From positions 25,128,001 to 25,192,000 of the forward strand of contig CM075655.1 of the NCBI GenBank assembly GCA_037953625.1: 64,000 nt of DNA, read 5' to 3'. A program made the translations under genes and the position numbers. The notes under the pieces were generated by a model that saw only the letters and a program-made list of their open reading frames with translations, was not told the DNA's origin and searched no databases. Numbering within the stretch: position 1 is the first letter of the stretch; each line of letters begins with the position of its first letter. This document shows positions 35,622 to 48,422 of the stretch, piece after piece. The stretch is from Crotalaria pallida. Taxonomy: Eukaryota; Streptophyta; Magnoliopsida; Fabales; Fabaceae.

Positions 35622-36265
35622 TTCACATTTCACATTTTCATGTTTTTGGGTGTAAGGTGTTTGTTTTAAATAACGGAAAGGAACCGGTCGGCAAGTTTGA
35701 CTCCAAAGCCGACGAAGGCATATTCATAGGTTATTCAACCCATAGCAAAGCATATAGAGTCTACAATAAAAGAACATTAACCGTTGAGGAATCCGTGCAT
35801 GTTGTATTTGATGAATCTTCGAAAGGAGATTGTGTTGTTTCTTTTGATGATGATAATATAGGTACATATTTGGATCATGAGAAGTCAACACCACAACAAA
35901 TGGAAGAGAATCAAATTGAAGATGGAGAGGTGCAAGCACAAGATAAGGACTTAGCACAAGAGATTCAACCTCAATTACCAATAGCTTGGAAGTCCAACAA
36001 AAATCATCCGATTTCTAACATCTTAGGTGACATTGCGAAGGGAGTGGTAACCCGACGCACTTTAAATAATTTTTGTTATTATGTTGCCTTTGTATCTTAA
36101 ATAGAACCTAAGAGTATCAAAGAGGCTCTTCAAGATGATCATTGGATTATGGCCATGCAAGAAGAATTAAATCAATTTGAAAGAAACCAAGTTTGGGAGC
36201 TTGTGCCAAAACCTGATGATCGTCCTGTAATTGGTACTCGGTGGATCTATAGGAATAAGTTAGAC
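35622..36265 (+). pseudogene. copia-2 pol fragment (integrase C-terminal part and start of RT)
   Basis: Frame with 'FHVFGCKVFV', 'DEGIFIGYS..SKAYRVYN' and 'VHVVFDE', the typical region after the copia integrase core. TAA at 36098-36100 probably replaces a Gln codon. After it, in the same frame, 'EALQDDHWIMAMQEELNQF' and 'PVIGTRWIYRNKLD' mark the start of reverse transcriptase. The RT core and RNase H are deleted; the next sequence is the element's 3' region. Confidence 0.88.
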
Positions 36266-36809
36266 CTGTGGATGCTGATGATGTTTGATGTTTGATTTCT
36301 GTTTCATGTTTCATATGCATATTTCTGACTATGTTATGTTTATGTTTCTGTTTCATGTTTATGACTCTGTTGCTACTATGTTTTAGGGACTTGTGTATGG
36401 TCTAGTTTGGTTAGTTTTGTTTGTTATCTGCTATGGTTGCTGTTTTTTTTTGCTTTACACTATGATTTGCTACTTAGTGTGATACTCTGATATGTTGGTT
36501 TATGGTGCTATATTCGTTGTGCGTTTATATTCGTTGTGGCACTATTGTGGTTTATTTTGGTATTGTCTTTATTGTTATATTTTTTTATATACCATTGTGA
36601 ACTACTTACCTTCCACTTTTGGCAAAGGACTTTTCTCACAATTCTTATCTTTTTAATGATGCCAAAAGGGGGAGAATATTTTGTTGATGTTGTTCTTGTA
36701 GGTTAAGTTTTATTATATTTTTTCCTAGGTGTTTTACATTTAGGGGGAGTATGTTAAAACTTAGTGCTTAATTGAAAAGGAGGTTTGTCATCATCAAAAA
36801 GGGGGAGTT
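36266..36809 (+). other. 3' region of copia-2 with three PPT-like motifs
   Basis: Non-coding. AAAAGGGGGAG at about 36665, TTTAGGGGGAG at 36740 and AAAAAGGGGGAG at 36797; the last abuts the LTR. Matches 51325-51782 of copia-3 closely. Confidence 0.8.
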
Positions 36810-37089
36810 TGTAGGATTCTCATGTTTTGATGCTAACAATCTCTCTCCAAGCAACAACATTGGCAACAAGCAAGCTACACCACATGAAGATTAGAATTAG
36901 GATTTTTATTAATTCTATTTCAATGTAATCTTTATTTTTATGCAATGCATCTCATTGGTGTGGGTAGCTTAGGTGATTTTTAAGAGTATTTAAATAATGT
37001 TTGATTAAGAGTGAAGATACTTTAAATCTTGATTAAATAGCTCTATTAAAAGTTTTGTGAAAATCCTTTTAGAAAAACTTTGTTTTTAT

Positions 37090-37250
37090 TCAGATTCTGA
37101 TCAGTTTACTAGAGTAATGAGTATTGGATCACTCGAGTAATTTATGTCATGACAGGTTAATCGAGTAATGGTTTACACATCACTCGAGTAACTTAATCTG
37201 ACATGTTTTAATCGAGTGAAGTTATATGGTTTACTCGAGTAATTCAATCA
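37090..37250. repeat. ACTCGAGT word cluster 1 in the copia LTR
   Basis: Six ACTCGAGT or TAATCGAGT-like words in about 150 bp, usually as TTACTCGAGTAA or CACTCGAGTAA. The same cluster is at 52078-52220. Confidence 0.88.
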
Positions 37251-37415
37251 GTGTTTTGAAAATTTTAAAAGGACTTAATTTTCTCTTTCACAAGAGATAC
37301 ACATTCATTCTTACAATTTTATATACACTTTCAAAAGCAATTCAAGAGCTATTTTACATCTTTCAAGAGCTATCAAGATTCAACAAAGAACTTTTCATTC
37401 TTCACTCTATTTCTC

Positions 37416-38469
37416 TGATCGAGGCCGTACCCGATCAAAATAAAAGGTGTTTATTCTGTAGTACTAGGAAGGTGATCCTAGGTCGTTTCCCAGCGAATAT
37501 CGGTCTAGGCAAAGTATCAAACACGTAGTGTGCAGTAAAATGGGGGGGTTTTTGTGTGTGACAAATGTGAAGAACAAAACATAAACAGAATATAAAAACT
37601 AAGAAAATCAGAAACAAAAGCGGGCAAACCCCTTTGGCTACGTACACTACTCAATCCTAGCTCACTAAAGATCGATTCCTCTCCTCTCCTCTGTCCAACT
37701 CGTGATAACCAAATACTAAGCGAAAATTCAGTTATCACTCCAAACCCTAACTTCTAATTAAGCATCAGAAACCAGAATTGGAGTTTTTACGAGTTAATAC
37801 AAATTAAGCATTTATATTCATGTATTATCTCTACGAAATGGAATTAAGCAAACCACTACACATCGATAAACATGAAAACAGAGAAGAGAAAACGAAATTG
37901 CATTAATAACAAGAGCTCAAGAGTAGATAATACAATACCAAAGGGATTAACCCTTGAAGTCTAGCCTTCCATGGCCATAAATGAAGAAAAACGAGTAGAA
38001 ATGGGGAAGAACAAAACCCTAGCAGCCACCACCACTTGGGAGAGCCAAGAGAGAAGTTCTAACCTAGAGAGAGAGTGAGAAATCTGAAAAAAATGGGAGT
38101 GTGTCTTGGGGGTTACACGAATTTCCCCTCTTTAGACATGAAAATGGGCCTAAAACATGGGCCCAAGTCCTAAGAAACACTATTCTGAAAATTACAATTA
38201 AAAAAAGGGACCTAAATGCAAATTACAATCTTCACTTCAATACTTCAATCTTCATTTCCAAACTTCCCAAAGTGTCCTTGTGCCAAATATTACCTGAAAA
38301 TAGAAATAGAATTAATTAGGCTAAATAATTCCAAATTAAACAATATTCGGAATATTAGTCCAATAAACTCTAAATCAATAAATCAAGCTAATCAATGTCA
38401 AATGGGCAACAAGTATCAATAATAAGAGTAAAATAATGCAAGGAATAATGGGAAATAAAATGCTCATCA
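37416..38469 (-). repeat. 3' LTR of the Athila
   Basis: Plus-strand TGATCGAGG...GCTCATCA. Identical by eye to 46350-47403. Confidence 0.96.
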
Positions 38470-39943
38470 AATACCCCCACACTTATCCTTTTGCACTCCT
38501 GGGCAAAACCAAAAGATAGGACTATGAAGATCAATATGCACCAAAGTGAATCATGCAACAAGATGACTACAACTAAGAAATGCAAACCTAAGAGATTACA
38601 TACTTCACAATGAATTCTAGGAAATGCAAAGAAATGGGCAAACTCAAGCACACAAAATGGTTAAGGATCAAAGAGTCAAAGCATCCGCGAACATCATCCA
38701 ATTACTTCAAGTATGCAAAGAAACCAATGACATCAAGAGGATAGTCACAAAGATGATAGAAACTCACAAGGATCACTCAAAAGTGTTTACACTCAAGTGT
38801 TTGGGGTTAATCATTATTTACACTCAAGGCACATCATGAAAAACAAACACAACCATAAGCTTGACAAGCCTCTAACATCAACCATCAACACACATGCACA
38901 AAATGATCAAAAGGTCTTTTAAGGGTTGTAATGGGGCCAAGGACAAGGTAGGATAAAAATATGGGAATGTAGCTAAAACCAAAGGAATAGAGGAGCAATG
39001 GGGAATAAGTAAAAAGTAAGCAAAATCCACCCCAAAATCAACTACCACTAATTCCAATCCTCTTTGCCTCAACAACCTTTTATTCACTTTTTTTTTTCTC
39101 TTCTTTTTTTTTTTCTTTTTATTTTTGCATTTTTTTTTTGTATTTTTGTCTTCTATTTTTTTTTGTTTTTGAGAGATATACAAAAAGAAAAGAAGAAACA
39201 ACACAAATGGCATGAAGATGAAGCCATAACTATAACAACCAATGAGGCAAAATCAAGAACTCAACCAATTAAAGCATAAAGCACACTTCTTACCTAATAC
39301 CCATTCCCAAAACAATTCCAAAGCTCCAAAATTCCCTAAGGTTAGGACAATCATGGTTTTTCAGTCATAGGCTTGTAATGAGCTAAAGAACAAGGAAAGG
39401 GATAAAAAGGCTCAAAGGGGCTAGCAAAGGATACATTCATTCAAGGTAGGCTCATATGGCTAGTAGCTTATTCAAGAAAGAAAGTGCCTAAATCATTTCA
39501 AAATGTGCATGAGCAATCAAGTATCAACAAGAGTCAAGTCAAGTTCTAGAGTGCAAGTAATCCAGAGTGCAATCACACATGACAGAAAATTAGGTGGCAT
39601 ATATAGCAATCCACCCACAATTAAGGCTCAAATCCTCACAAAAGGGACAATTCTATCACAGTGTTACCACCTCTTAATTATCAAAAGCAACTTTACACAC
39701 AGAAATGCATGAATTCAGACACGAGATACCAAAACTCTACTAAAATGAAGCAAAAACATGCAAGAAAATGCCCAAAACTAAGCAAAACCTAAAAAAAAAT
39801 CAAAGCAAAATATGCAACCTAAACTACTCTCCCCCCACACTTAAATCACACATTGTCCTCAATGGAACACAAATAGCAGAATCAGACAGATATAGACAAG
39901 TGTAATAAAAAGAGTAAGGAAGGAGAAAAGGAGACTCCCTAAG
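38470..39943 (-). other. Athila 3' non-coding region with two PPT-like tracts
   Basis: On the minus strand: GTGTGGGGGGAG at about 39840-39829 right after the ORF, an A-rich tract (39190-39085), and GTGTGGGGGTATT next to the LTR (38480-38470 region). No ORF of note; an env-like gene is absent. Confidence 0.8.
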
Positions 39944-42900
39944 TCATGGTTGTTGAAAAGTGGGGTCGACCAATGAGGCCTCCTCTACAGGTGCATCATC
40001 CAAAGAAGGGGTGGTTAGGAAAGGCTTGAGTCGGTGGCCATTGACTTTGAAGCTCTTGTTCGTGGACTCACTCTTGATCTCCACAGTGCCATAAGGAAAC
40101 ACTTGGGTGACTACAAACGGTCCAATCCATTTAGAGCGGAGCTTTCCACTCATGAGTCCAAGCCTAGAGTTGTAGAGCAAAACTTTTTGACCAACCAAGA
40201 ACTCCTTTCTGGAAATGGAGTTATCATGAAGCTTCTTGGTCTTCTCTTTGTAGAATTTGGAGTTCTCATAGGCCTCCAAGCGGATCTCATCTAGCTCACT
40301 CAACTGCAGCTTCCTCTCCTCACCCGCTTGATCAAGAGCTAAGTTACATTGCTTCACAGCCCAATATGCACGGTGCTCTATCTCCACAGGCAGGTGGCAC
40401 GCCTTACCAAAGACAACCCGATAGGGTGACATCCCTATGGGTGCCTTGTAAGCGGTCCGATGGGCCCACAGAGCATCCTCCAATCGTGTGCTCCAATCCT
40501 TTCTATTAGGCTTCACCATCTTCTCCAAAATCCGCTTGATCTCTCTATTTGAAATCTCCGCTTGCCCGTTGGTTTGGGGGTGATAGGGTGTAGAGACTTT
40601 GTGCACAACCCCATACTTCTTGAGCAAAGCTTGCATGGATCTATTGCAGAAGTGTGTGCCTTGGTCACTGACTATGGCTCTAGGTATGCCAAACCTGCAA
40701 AGGATATTAGACCTGACAAAATCTACAACAACCTGAGCATCATTAGTCCTGGTGGCCTTAGCTTCCACCCATTTGGATACGTAATCCACAGCAAGTAAGA
40801 TATAATAAAAACCAAAAGAAACAGGAAAGGGGCCCATGAAATCTATACCCCAGACGTCAAACACCTCACAAAACAACATAGGTTGTTGCGGCATCTGTTG
40901 CCTCCAAGATAGGGCGCCTCCTGCTCTTTGACACTGCTCACACGAGCTGCAGATGTTGCTCGCATCCTTGAAAATGGTAGGCCAATAAAATCCAGAATCC
41001 AGCACCTTTCGTGCTGTCCTTTGAGTACCAAGGTGGCCTCCCACTGGTGAAGCATGGCAAAATTGGAGAACCGATTGGATCTCCTGGTCTGGAATGCACC
41101 TGCGAATGACCTGATCACTGCAAAAACGCCATAAATAGGGGTCATCCCATACATAATGCTTGGCATCGCTCTTTAATTTGTCTCTTTGAGCTTTGGATGC
41201 CAAGGCAGGAAAAACAGAAGCAACGAGATAATTAACAATGTCTGCAAACCAAGGAGTTTGGGGAAGGGGATGGGAAACATGTAAAGATAAAAGCTGCTCA
41301 TCCGGGAAGTCATCCCGGATAGGAAATGCATCCTCCTCTCTCTCTATCCTGCTCAAGTGGTCTGCGACAAGGTTATGCGCACCACTCCGATCCTGAATCT
41401 CAAGATCAAACTCCTGGAGGAGCAACATCCACCTAATCAACCTAGGTTTGGAATCTGTCTTTTTCAAAAGATACTTCAGAGCAGCATGATCAGTGTACAC
41501 TACAACCTTAGAACCAAGCAAATATGATCTAAATTTGTCAAGTGCAAAAACAATAGCCAAAAGTTCTTTTTCAGTTGTTGTGTAATTAACCTGTGCTGCA
41601 TCTAAAGTCCTAGAAGCATAATAAATCACATGCGACAGCTTACCAACCCTTTGGGAGAGAACTGCTCCCAAAGCATAATTTGAAGCATCAGTCATGAGCT
41701 CAAATGGGAGGGTCCAATCAGGTGGTTGGATGATGGGAGTGGTGGTTAGTGCTTTCTTCAATTCATCAAATGCCCTCTTGCATTGGTCTCCAAATTCCCA
41801 TGGGGCATCCTTTTGAAGCAACTTGGAAAGAGGAAGGGCAATGTTGCTAAAGTTCTGAATAAACCTGCGATAGAAACCTGCATGACCAAGAAAAGAACGC
41901 ACCTCTCGCACGCAAGAGGGGTAAGGCAAATGTGATATTACATGCAGCTTAGCAGGGTCAACTTCTATGCCCTTGTGCGAAACAATGTGCCCTAAGACTA
42001 TGCCTTGTTCTACCATGAAGTGGCATTTTTCAAAATTCAAGACAAGGTTAGTCTCAATGCACCTGTTAAGCACCTTAGTCAAATTATCAAGACATGCATC
42101 AAATGAGGAGCCATAAACACTAAAATCATCCATGAAGACCTCTATGCAATGCTCGAGCAAGTCAGCGAAAATACTCATCATACATCTTTGAAATGTGGCA
42201 GGAGCATTGCATAGGCCAAAAGGCATCTTTCTATATGCAAATGTGCCAAAAGGACAGGTAAATGTGGTCTTATGTTGGTCCTCTGGTGCAATACAAATTT
42301 GAAAATAACCAGAGAATCCATCTAAGAAGCAATAATGAGATTTACCTGCCAGGCGCTCCAACATCTGATCAATGAAGGGGAGAGGGAAATGATCCTTGCG
42401 AGTCGCCTGGTTGAGCTTTCTGTAATCAATGCAGACTCTCCAACTGTTCTGCACTCTAGTGGGAATCAGCTCATCCTTCTCATTTTTGACAACTGTGACA
42501 CCAGACTTCTTGGGGACAACTTGCACCGGGCTCACCCAAGTGCTATCTGAAATTGGGTAGATGATACCCGCTTGGAGCAGCTTGGTGACCTCTTTCTTAA
42601 CCACATCAAGAATCTGGGGGTTCAATCGTCTTTGGGGTTGTCTCACTGGTTTAGCCCCATCCTCCAACAAAATGCGGTGCATGCACATGGAGGGGCTAAT
42701 TCCAGGAATATCCGCTAAAGTCCATCCAATTGCCCTCTTGTTCTTTCTTATCACATCCAGCAGTTTCTCCTCTTGATCAACAGAAAGTGAGGTAGAGATG
42801 ATCACTGGGAGTTTCTGCTCATCCTCCAAGTAAGCATATTTGAGATGAGGAGGGAGGGGCTTCAGGTCCAATGAGGGTGCCTGCATAATAGATGGAACTA

Positions 42901-45646
42901 AAGGGACAGCAGAAATGGATTCTGCTGCCTGCACCTGAACAAGTAAATCAGACTCATGCATAACAGATATGGGGTTAGGGTTAGCATAATCTGAATCTAT
43001 AACATATGAATCATCAGATGCAGTAGCAGAGTCTAAAAACTGGGCTATTTCAGTGCATGCGGTGCACCATCCAGAGTTAGTGCATGATGGACAAGTAAAT
43101 GAATCAGTGAAAGATGGCAATTCAAAATCATGATGCAAAAAGTCAAGCATATGCTCATCTATCAAATCATCAAGCAAGTCCACATGGAAAACAGAGTGAT
43201 CCTCAGGAAAATGTTTCATAGCATGGAAAATGTCAAATCGGATCACACTGCCATCAAACTCCATGGAAAGTGAACCTGAATGCACATCTATCTTGGTTCG
43301 GGCTGTTTTCAAAAATGGCCTCCCCAAAATAATAGGAACAGCATTACGGGGAGAGTCATCTTCCATATCAAGTATGTAAAAATCAGCAGGGAAGATCAAC
43401 TCTTCAACCCGAACCAAGACATCCTCTATCAAACCTGCGGGGTGGGCAGTACTTCTATTTGCCAATTGAATCACCACACCCGTAGGTTGAAGAGGTCCAA
43501 GAGAAAGAGACTTAAAAACAGACATAGGCATGACATTTATTGATGCTCCTAAATCTAGCATAGCATTTTCAAACTTAACATTGCCTATGATGCAAGGTAT
43601 AGAGAAAGTTCCAGGATCCTTACATTTTTCAGGAATGTGAGGGATAGGTTTACCTATGAGAGCGGAGACATTCCTTCCCATGCTTATCCTCTCATTGCCC
43701 TTGAGTCTTCTCTTATGAGTGCACAACTCCTTAAGGAACTTCGCATACCTTGGAATCTGTTTTATTGCATCAAGAAGGGGTATGTTGACTTCCACCTTCC
43801 TGAATGTGTCAAGAATGTCCTTGTCCACCTCTTCCACCCTTTTGTTTTGAGGCACTCTTGGTGGGAATGGAAGAGGAACAGGAGGAGGTTGTAGGACAAC
43901 AGCAGGGCTTGTGGTTGAAGTCGAGGAGGGTTGAGTTGGATGATTCTCTTTGGTGCTAGCATGCTCACCTTCATCTACCACTTGGCTCTTCCCTTTAGAG
44001 GAAGCTAGAGCATCATTGTTGAGGTGAGGTTGTGGTGTGGGTGTGACAATCTGCTTTCCCGACCTCAGGTTGATGGCACTCACATTCTGATTCTGAGGGT
44101 TGATCACAGTTTGGGATGGCAACTTGTCAGAATTTTGAGATTGCAAGTTGTTGAGAGAAGTTGCCATTTGACCCATCTGATTTGTCAAAGTCTGAATGGA
44201 TGCCTCTTGTCTCTGAATGGATGCTCTAGTCTCTTGTTGAAATTGGAGGTTTTGCATGGTCATTTGCCTCACCAACTCCTCCAAGGTAGGTTGGTTGGAT
44301 GGAGGGGCTGATGGTGCAGGATGAACCACTTGCTGCTGTTGTTGTTGCCTTTGCTGCTGGATTGGAGGAGGTACATATGGTGGTCTACTCGGTCCAGCGG
44401 TGTTCTGAAATGGAACATTAGGAGGAGGTTGTTGTTGTTGATCAGACCACTTCAGATTGGGATGGTTCCTCCATCCAGGGTTGTATCTATTGGAAGAGAG
44501 GTCATGATTGTGTTGTTGTGGACCTCTATTGTTGTATATGTTTGCTGCATAGGCCTCGGGTTGGTCACCACTGGTCATCGGCTGTTGCTGCTGAAGGGAA
44601 GGGCATGCATCTGTGGGGTGCTCAATGGATGTGCATATGCCACACACTCTAGCAGGAAGTATCATCTTTTTCTGATTGACAGCCAATTGTGTGACCAATG
44701 TTGTGAGAGAATCAATTTTCTGCTCAAGCTTCTCAACCTTGCCCGAGTCTGCACCAACATCATTTACATCCCTCACAACTATTGCATCACTGTTGCTTCT
44801 TGCATGGAATTGTTGACAGTTGGAAGCCATCTTCTCAATTTTGCTCCTGGCTTGTAAGGGTGTCATATCTCCCAATGTACCACCACTTGCAGCATCTACC
44901 ATGTTTCTTTCCATGAAGTTGAGACCTTCATAAAAGTACTGGATGAGAAGCTGCTCTGAGATCTGATGGTGAGGGCAGGAAGCACACAACCTCTTGAATC
45001 TCTCCCAATAATCATAGAGACTCTCTCCATGTTGTTGCCTGATACCAGAAATTTCCTTTCTGATTGCAGTGGTCCTATTTGCAGGGAAGAATTTTTCCAG
45101 AAATGCCCTCTTCAAGTCATCCCAGCTTGTGATGGAACCAGGGGCCAAGTCAGATAACCAATCTTGTGCTAGACCCTCTAAGGAATGTGGAAATGCTCTG
45201 AGACAAACATGATCCTCTTGCACATCATGTGGTTTCATTGTGGTGCACACTATATGGAATTTCTTGAGATGCTTATGAGGATCCTCACCTGCAAGACCAT
45301 GAAACTTGGGCAACAAATGGATTAGTCCTGTTCTAAGCTCAAAAGGAACATCGTCATCAGGATACCGGATACACGAGTCTTCAATAGTGAAGTCAGGTGC
45401 AGCCAGCTCCCTAAGTGTCCTTTCCCTTGGTGGGGGTTGAGCCATGTTATCACAATGTATAGAATCAGATTGAATAAAAGTAGAAGGAATAGAAGAAATA
45501 GAAACAGAATCAGAATTAGATGGACTATAAGATGACTCTGACTCACTACCTAATGACTGATTCCTATTTTGTCTAACTAATCTGTGATAAGTTCTATCAA
45601 TTTCAGGGTTGTAAGGATGCAAATAACTTGGGTTGCCCCTAGTCAT
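39944..45646 (-). CDS. Athila gag-pol polyprotein, 1900 aa, uninterrupted
   Basis: One frame from ATG 45646 to the stop at 39944. It makes the capsid and the enzymes needed to copy and insert the element. Order by residue: N-terminal S-rich stretch, retrotransposon gag domain about 100-260, zinc knuckle C-x2-C-x4-H-x4-C (335-348), Q/P-rich linker (350-460), aspartic protease with DLGAS (698-702) and 'ILGRPFL', reverse transcriptase about 1000-1200 with the catalytic FMDD (Asp1173, Asp1174), RNase H (Asp1320, Asp1386), integrase zinc module (His1531, His1538, Cys1569, Cys1572) and DDE core Asp1602, Asp1661, Glu1697 (35-residue spacing), then a C-terminal domain. All key residues are present. 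Gag and pol are in one frame with no stop between. Clade: Athila, from PBS and the '[12 protein letters not shown]' integrase type. Confidence 0.96.
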   Translation of the reverse strand: MTRGNPSYLHPYNPEIDRTYHRLVRQNRNQSLGSESESSYSPSNSDSVSISSIPSTFIQSDSIHCDNMAQPPPRERTLRELAAPDFTIEDSCIRYPDDDVPFELRTGLIHLLPKFHGLAGEDPHKHLKKFHIVCTTMKPHDVQEDHVCLRAFPHSLEGLAQDWLSDLAPGSITSWDDLKRAFLEKFFPANRTTAIRKEISGIRQQHGESLYDYWERFKRLCASCPHHQISEQLLIQYFYEGLNFMERNMVDAASGGTLGDMTPLQARSKIEKMASNCQQFHARSNSDAIVVRDVNDVGADSGKVEKLEQKIDSLTTLVTQLAVNQKKMILPARVCGICTSIEHPTDACPSLQQQQPMTSGDQPEAYAANIYNNRGPQQHNHDLSSNRYNPGWRNHPNLKWSDQQQQPPPNVPFQNTAGPSRPPYVPPPIQQQRQQQQQQVVHPAPSAPPSNQPTLEELVRQMTMQNLQFQQETRASIQRQEASIQTLTNQMGQMATSLNNLQSQNSDKLPSQTVINPQNQNVSAINLRSGKQIVTPTPQPHLNNDALASSKGKSQVVDEGEHASTKENHPTQPSSTSTTSPAVVLQPPPVPLPFPPRVPQNKRVEEVDKDILDTFRKVEVNIPLLDAIKQIPRYAKFLKELCTHKRRLKGNERISMGRNVSALIGKPIPHIPEKCKDPGTFSIPCIIGNVKFENAMLDLGASINVMPMSVFKSLSLGPLQPTGVVIQLANRSTAHPAGLIEDVLVRVEELIFPADFYILDMEDDSPRNAVPIILGRPFLKTARTKIDVHSGSLSMEFDGSVIRFDIFHAMKHFPEDHSVFHVDLLDDLIDEHMLDFLHHDFELPSFTDSFTCPSCTNSGWCTACTEIAQFLDSATASDDSYVIDSDYANPNPISVMHESDLLVQVQAAESISAVPLVPSIMQAPSLDLKPLPPHLKYAYLEDEQKLPVIISTSLSVDQEEKLLDVIRKNKRAIGWTLADIPGISPSMCMHRILLEDGAKPVRQPQRRLNPQILDVVKKEVTKLLQAGIIYPISDSTWVSPVQVVPKKSGVTVVKNEKDELIPTRVQNSWRVCIDYRKLNQATRKDHFPLPFIDQMLERLAGKSHYCFLDGFSGYFQICIAPEDQHKTTFTCPFGTFAYRKMPFGLCNAPATFQRCMMSIFADLLEHCIEVFMDDFSVYGSSFDACLDNLTKVLNRCIETNLVLNFEKCHFMVEQGIVLGHIVSHKGIEVDPAKLHVISHLPYPSCVREVRSFLGHAGFYRRFIQNFSNIALPLSKLLQKDAPWEFGDQCKRAFDELKKALTTTPIIQPPDWTLPFELMTDASNYALGAVLSQRVGKLSHVIYYASRTLDAAQVNYTTTEKELLAIVFALDKFRSYLLGSKVVVYTDHAALKYLLKKTDSKPRLIRWMLLLQEFDLEIQDRSGAHNLVADHLSRIEREEDAFPIRDDFPDEQLLSLHVSHPLPQTPWFADIVNYLVASVFPALASKAQRDKLKSDAKHYVWDDPYLWRFCSDQVIRRCIPDQEIQSVLQFCHASPVGGHLGTQRTARKVLDSGFYWPTIFKDASNICSSCEQCQRAGGALSWRQQMPQQPMLFCEVFDVWGIDFMGPFPVSFGFYYILLAVDYVSKWVEAKATRTNDAQVVVDFVRSNILCRFGIPRAIVSDQGTHFCNRSMQALLKKYGVVHKVSTPYHPQTNGQAEISNREIKRILEKMVKPNRKDWSTRLEDALWAHRTAYKAPIGMSPYRVVFGKACHLPVEIEHRAYWAVKQCNLALDQAGEERKLQLSELDEIRLEAYENSKFYKEKTKKLHDNSISRKEFLVGQKVLLYNSRLGLMSGKLRSKWIGPFVVTQVFPYGTVEIKSESTNKSFKVNGHRLKPFLTTPSLDDAPVEEASLVDPTFQQP

Positions 45647-46326
45647 GTACTGAACAGAACAGCATCAACCATAGCATACTGTAACAGATATGCATGACCA
45701 GAATCGGCAACAAAATTTATTATTTTTTAAAATTTTTTTTTCTTTATTTTTTTCAGGACCCTAAAATCATGAAAACATATCACAGAAAGTTTGAGGACAA
45801 AATTCAAAAGGGAACCAAGTCAAAGAATTAAAACAGTGACCAAAAACTAAGAAAATAGAACTTGTAAAATAAAAAAGAAATAGTAAACAGGCTTTTTCAG
45901 GATCCAAACGAAGGGGTTTTCTGACGAAGTGAGAAAAATCAGATTATTCAGAAAATTCCCTTCGATTTGATATAAAATTCGTCCAATTCCGACAACCTGA
46001 TCAAAAGTTATGCCTATTTATAGTAAGTGCTGCTGAAACTTGGAAAATTTTTCTGGAACTCACAACCAGTGCATATCTAAGTGTCTGTGATGCATCAACA
46101 CACTAATATATGATGAAACAAGTGTGGATACCAATTTTCGTGCAAAAATTCCACCCGCAGCTATGTTGAATGGCACTCACAGAATCACTAGAATAACATC
46201 AGTTGTGCAGAACAGCAAATCAGCAAACAGGGCAACTTTCAATCAGTTATCAGAATGCTTATTCACACACTAACTACACTAACTAATCTAATTAACTACT
46301 GTATGATCTTTGGCAAGAACCGATAA
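45647..46326 (-). other. Athila 5' leader
   Basis: About 680 bp between primer site and gag start on the minus strand. It probably holds packaging signals; none can be identified by eye. Confidence 0.6.
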
Positions 46327-46344
46327 TCCCCGGCAACGGCGCCA
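46327..46344 (-). other. Primer binding site, tRNA-Asp type (Athila)
   Basis: Minus-strand TGGCGCCGTTGCCGGGGA, five bases from the LTR end; identical to the LARD1 primer site. Confidence 0.95.
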
Positions 46345-46349
46345 AATTT

Positions 46350-47403
46350 TGATCGAGGCCGTACCCGATCAAAATAAAAGGTGTTTATTCTGTAGTACTA
46401 GGAAGGTGATCCTAGGTCGTTTCCCAGCGAATATCGGTCTAGGCAAAGTATCAAACACGTAGTGTGCAGTAAAATGGGGGGGTTTTTGTGTGTGACAAAT
46501 GTGAAGAACAAAACATAAACAGAATATAAAAACTAAGAAAATCAGAAACAAAAGCGGGCAAACCCCTTTGGCTACGTACACTACTCAATCCTAGCTCACT
46601 AAAGATCGATTCCTCTCCTCTCCTCTGTCCAACTCGTGATAACCAAATACTAAGCGAAAATTCAGTTATCACTCCAAACCCTAACTTCTAATTAAGCATC
46701 AGAAACCAGAATTGGAGTTTTTACGAGTTAATACAAATTAAGCATTTATATTCATGTATTATCTCTACGAAATGGAATTAAGCAAACCACTACACATCGA
46801 TAAACATGAAAACAGAGAAGAGAAAACGAAATTGCATTAATAACAAGAGCTCAAGAGTAGATAATACAATACCAAAGGGATTAACCCTTGAAGTCTAGCC
46901 TTCCATGGCCATAAATGAAGAAAAACGAGTAGAAATGGGGAAGAACAAAACCCTAGCAGCCACCACCACTTGGGAGAGCCAAGAGAGAAGTTCTAACCTA
47001 GAGAGAGAGTGAGAAATCTGAAAAAAATGGGAGTGTGTCTTGGGGGTTACACGAATTTCCCCTCTTTAGACATGAAAATGGGCCTAAAACATGGGCCCAA
47101 GTCCTAAGAAACACTATTCTGAAAATTACAATTAAAAAAAGGGACCTAAATGCAAATTACAATCTTCACTTCAATACTTCAATCTTCATTTCCAAACTTC
47201 CCAAAGTGTCCTTGTGCCAAATATTACCTGAAAATAGAAATAGAATTAATTAGGCTAAATAATTCCAAATTAAACAATATTCGGAATATTAGTCCAATAA
47301 ACTCTAAATCAATAAATCAAGCTAATCAATGTCAAATGGGCAACAAGTATCAATAATAAGAGTAAAATAATGCAAGGAATAATGGGAAATAAAATGCTCA
47401 TCA
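46350..47403 (-). repeat. 5' LTR of the Athila
   Basis: Same 1054 bp as 37416-38469. Adjacent to the primer site, so this is the 5' LTR on the minus strand. Confidence 0.96.
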
Positions 47404-48024
47404 TTCTCTCATTGTTCAAATATTCTTGAGATCATAATTTTTGTTCTTAGTGGTTGTTGAAGATTTTCAATTTGTGATTGCATCATTGAAGTTTCAACAC
47501 AAGTGAAGAATCTCACAAGGAAGACTTTGAGGATCAAATCAAAGCAAGAAAAGAGGATTGGTTGGAAGCATCTTCAATCAATTAGCAAGGAAATCTAGAA
47601 TTCTCAAAAAGGGGTTGATTAGATCAAAGTGTTTGGTACACACTTTGAGTTGGGTTTTAAGATAGGAGAACTAAGAATCTAGTTGCATCTTAAAACATTG
47701 TAAAATCTACATTTGAAGATTTCTAGTGAAGAATCTCTCTTGATTCAAGAGGGGACTGGAGTAGCTTTCAAGTGGGTGAAAGTGAACCAGGATAAATCCT
47801 TGTGTCTCTTTTATTTTCATTCCTTGTATTGCATTAATTCATTAACAATTGCATTTTTAGGTTAGAATTGGGGTTTTCTTAATTCTACTCAATTGATCTA
47901 AAATTGCATGTTAATATTACTTGAAATTGTTCATATTAATCATTCATAATTTGTTGAATCATCATAGCATTGTAATTCTTGAAGAACTCCATTGAAAACT
48001 GAGTTTTAATTGAATTTTACCCAG

Positions 48025-48215
48025 TTTACTCGAGTAAAGTTCTTGTCACTCGAGTAATCTGCTTTCAGTTTATGAACAATACTCGAGTAGGTTTTCTGTT
48101 ACTCGAGTGATTTAAAAATAGCTTTCGTAATACTTGAGTGATTTGCTGAATACTCGAGTGAAATTATTTTTGCTTGCGTATTACTCGAGTGAAGACTTGA
48201 GTTACTCGAGTAATC
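48025..48215. repeat. ACTCGAGT word cluster 2 in the copia LTR
   Basis: About eight ACTCGAGT words (two decayed to ACTTGAG) in 190 bp with unrelated spacers. The same cluster is at 53005-53192, where one decayed copy is intact. Confidence 0.9.
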
Positions 48216-48349
48216 TGACTTGAATTTTTAAGAAAATTTATTTTCATAAAACCATTCTCTTAGGTGGACGAAAAATCTGTAATAAGGCTTCAATATTCTA
48301 TTCACCCCCCCTCTAGACTATATTGAGCCGCTTGTTGGTTTCCAACAAG

Positions 48350-48361
48350 TGGTATCAGAGC
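48350..48361 (+). other. Primer binding site, initiator tRNA-Met (copia-3)
   Basis: TGGTATCAGAGC two bases after the LTR end at 48347. Confidence 0.93.
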
Positions 48362-48422
48362 TCGGACGAAAAATCCGAGCCTTAAAAAGCTTTTTCGAAA
48401 AGATCCTTTTTACTTGGAAACA

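Larger units (their letters stand above)
37416..47403 (-). mobile_element. Full-length Athila (Ty3/gypsy) retrotransposon, apparently intact and young
   Basis: LTRs 37416-38469 and 46350-47403 (both 1054 bp, no difference found on reading), target duplication TTCTC (37411-37415 and 47404-47408). On the minus strand: 5' LTR 47403-46350, primer site TGGCGCCGTTGCCGGGGA (tRNA-Asp, 46344-46327), a 0.7-kb leader, a single 1900-codon gag-pol ORF, a 1.5-kb non-coding 3' region, a polypurine tract and the 3' LTR. No envelope-like ORF, which some Athila elements have. It sits in a copia LTR, four transposon layers deep. Confidence 0.97.
36810..48347 (+). repeat. Shared middle LTR of copia-2/copia-3, split by Athila
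   Basis: Starts TGTAGGATTC at 36810 and ends TTTCCAACA at 48347. Removing the Athila (37416-47403) and one TSD copy leaves 606 + 939 = 1545 bp, the same length as the LTR at 51783-53327. It serves as 3' LTR for the copia-2 fragment on its left and as 5' LTR for copia-3 on its right. Confidence 0.92.

Noticed and set aside
38470..39943. Envelope-like ORF3 expected in some Athila elements
   Set aside because: No frame longer than about 110 codons on the element strand; the longest is K-rich low-complexity.
42335..44857. Plus-strand frames opposite the Athila gag-pol
   Set aside because: Antisense shadows of the 1900-codon ORF.
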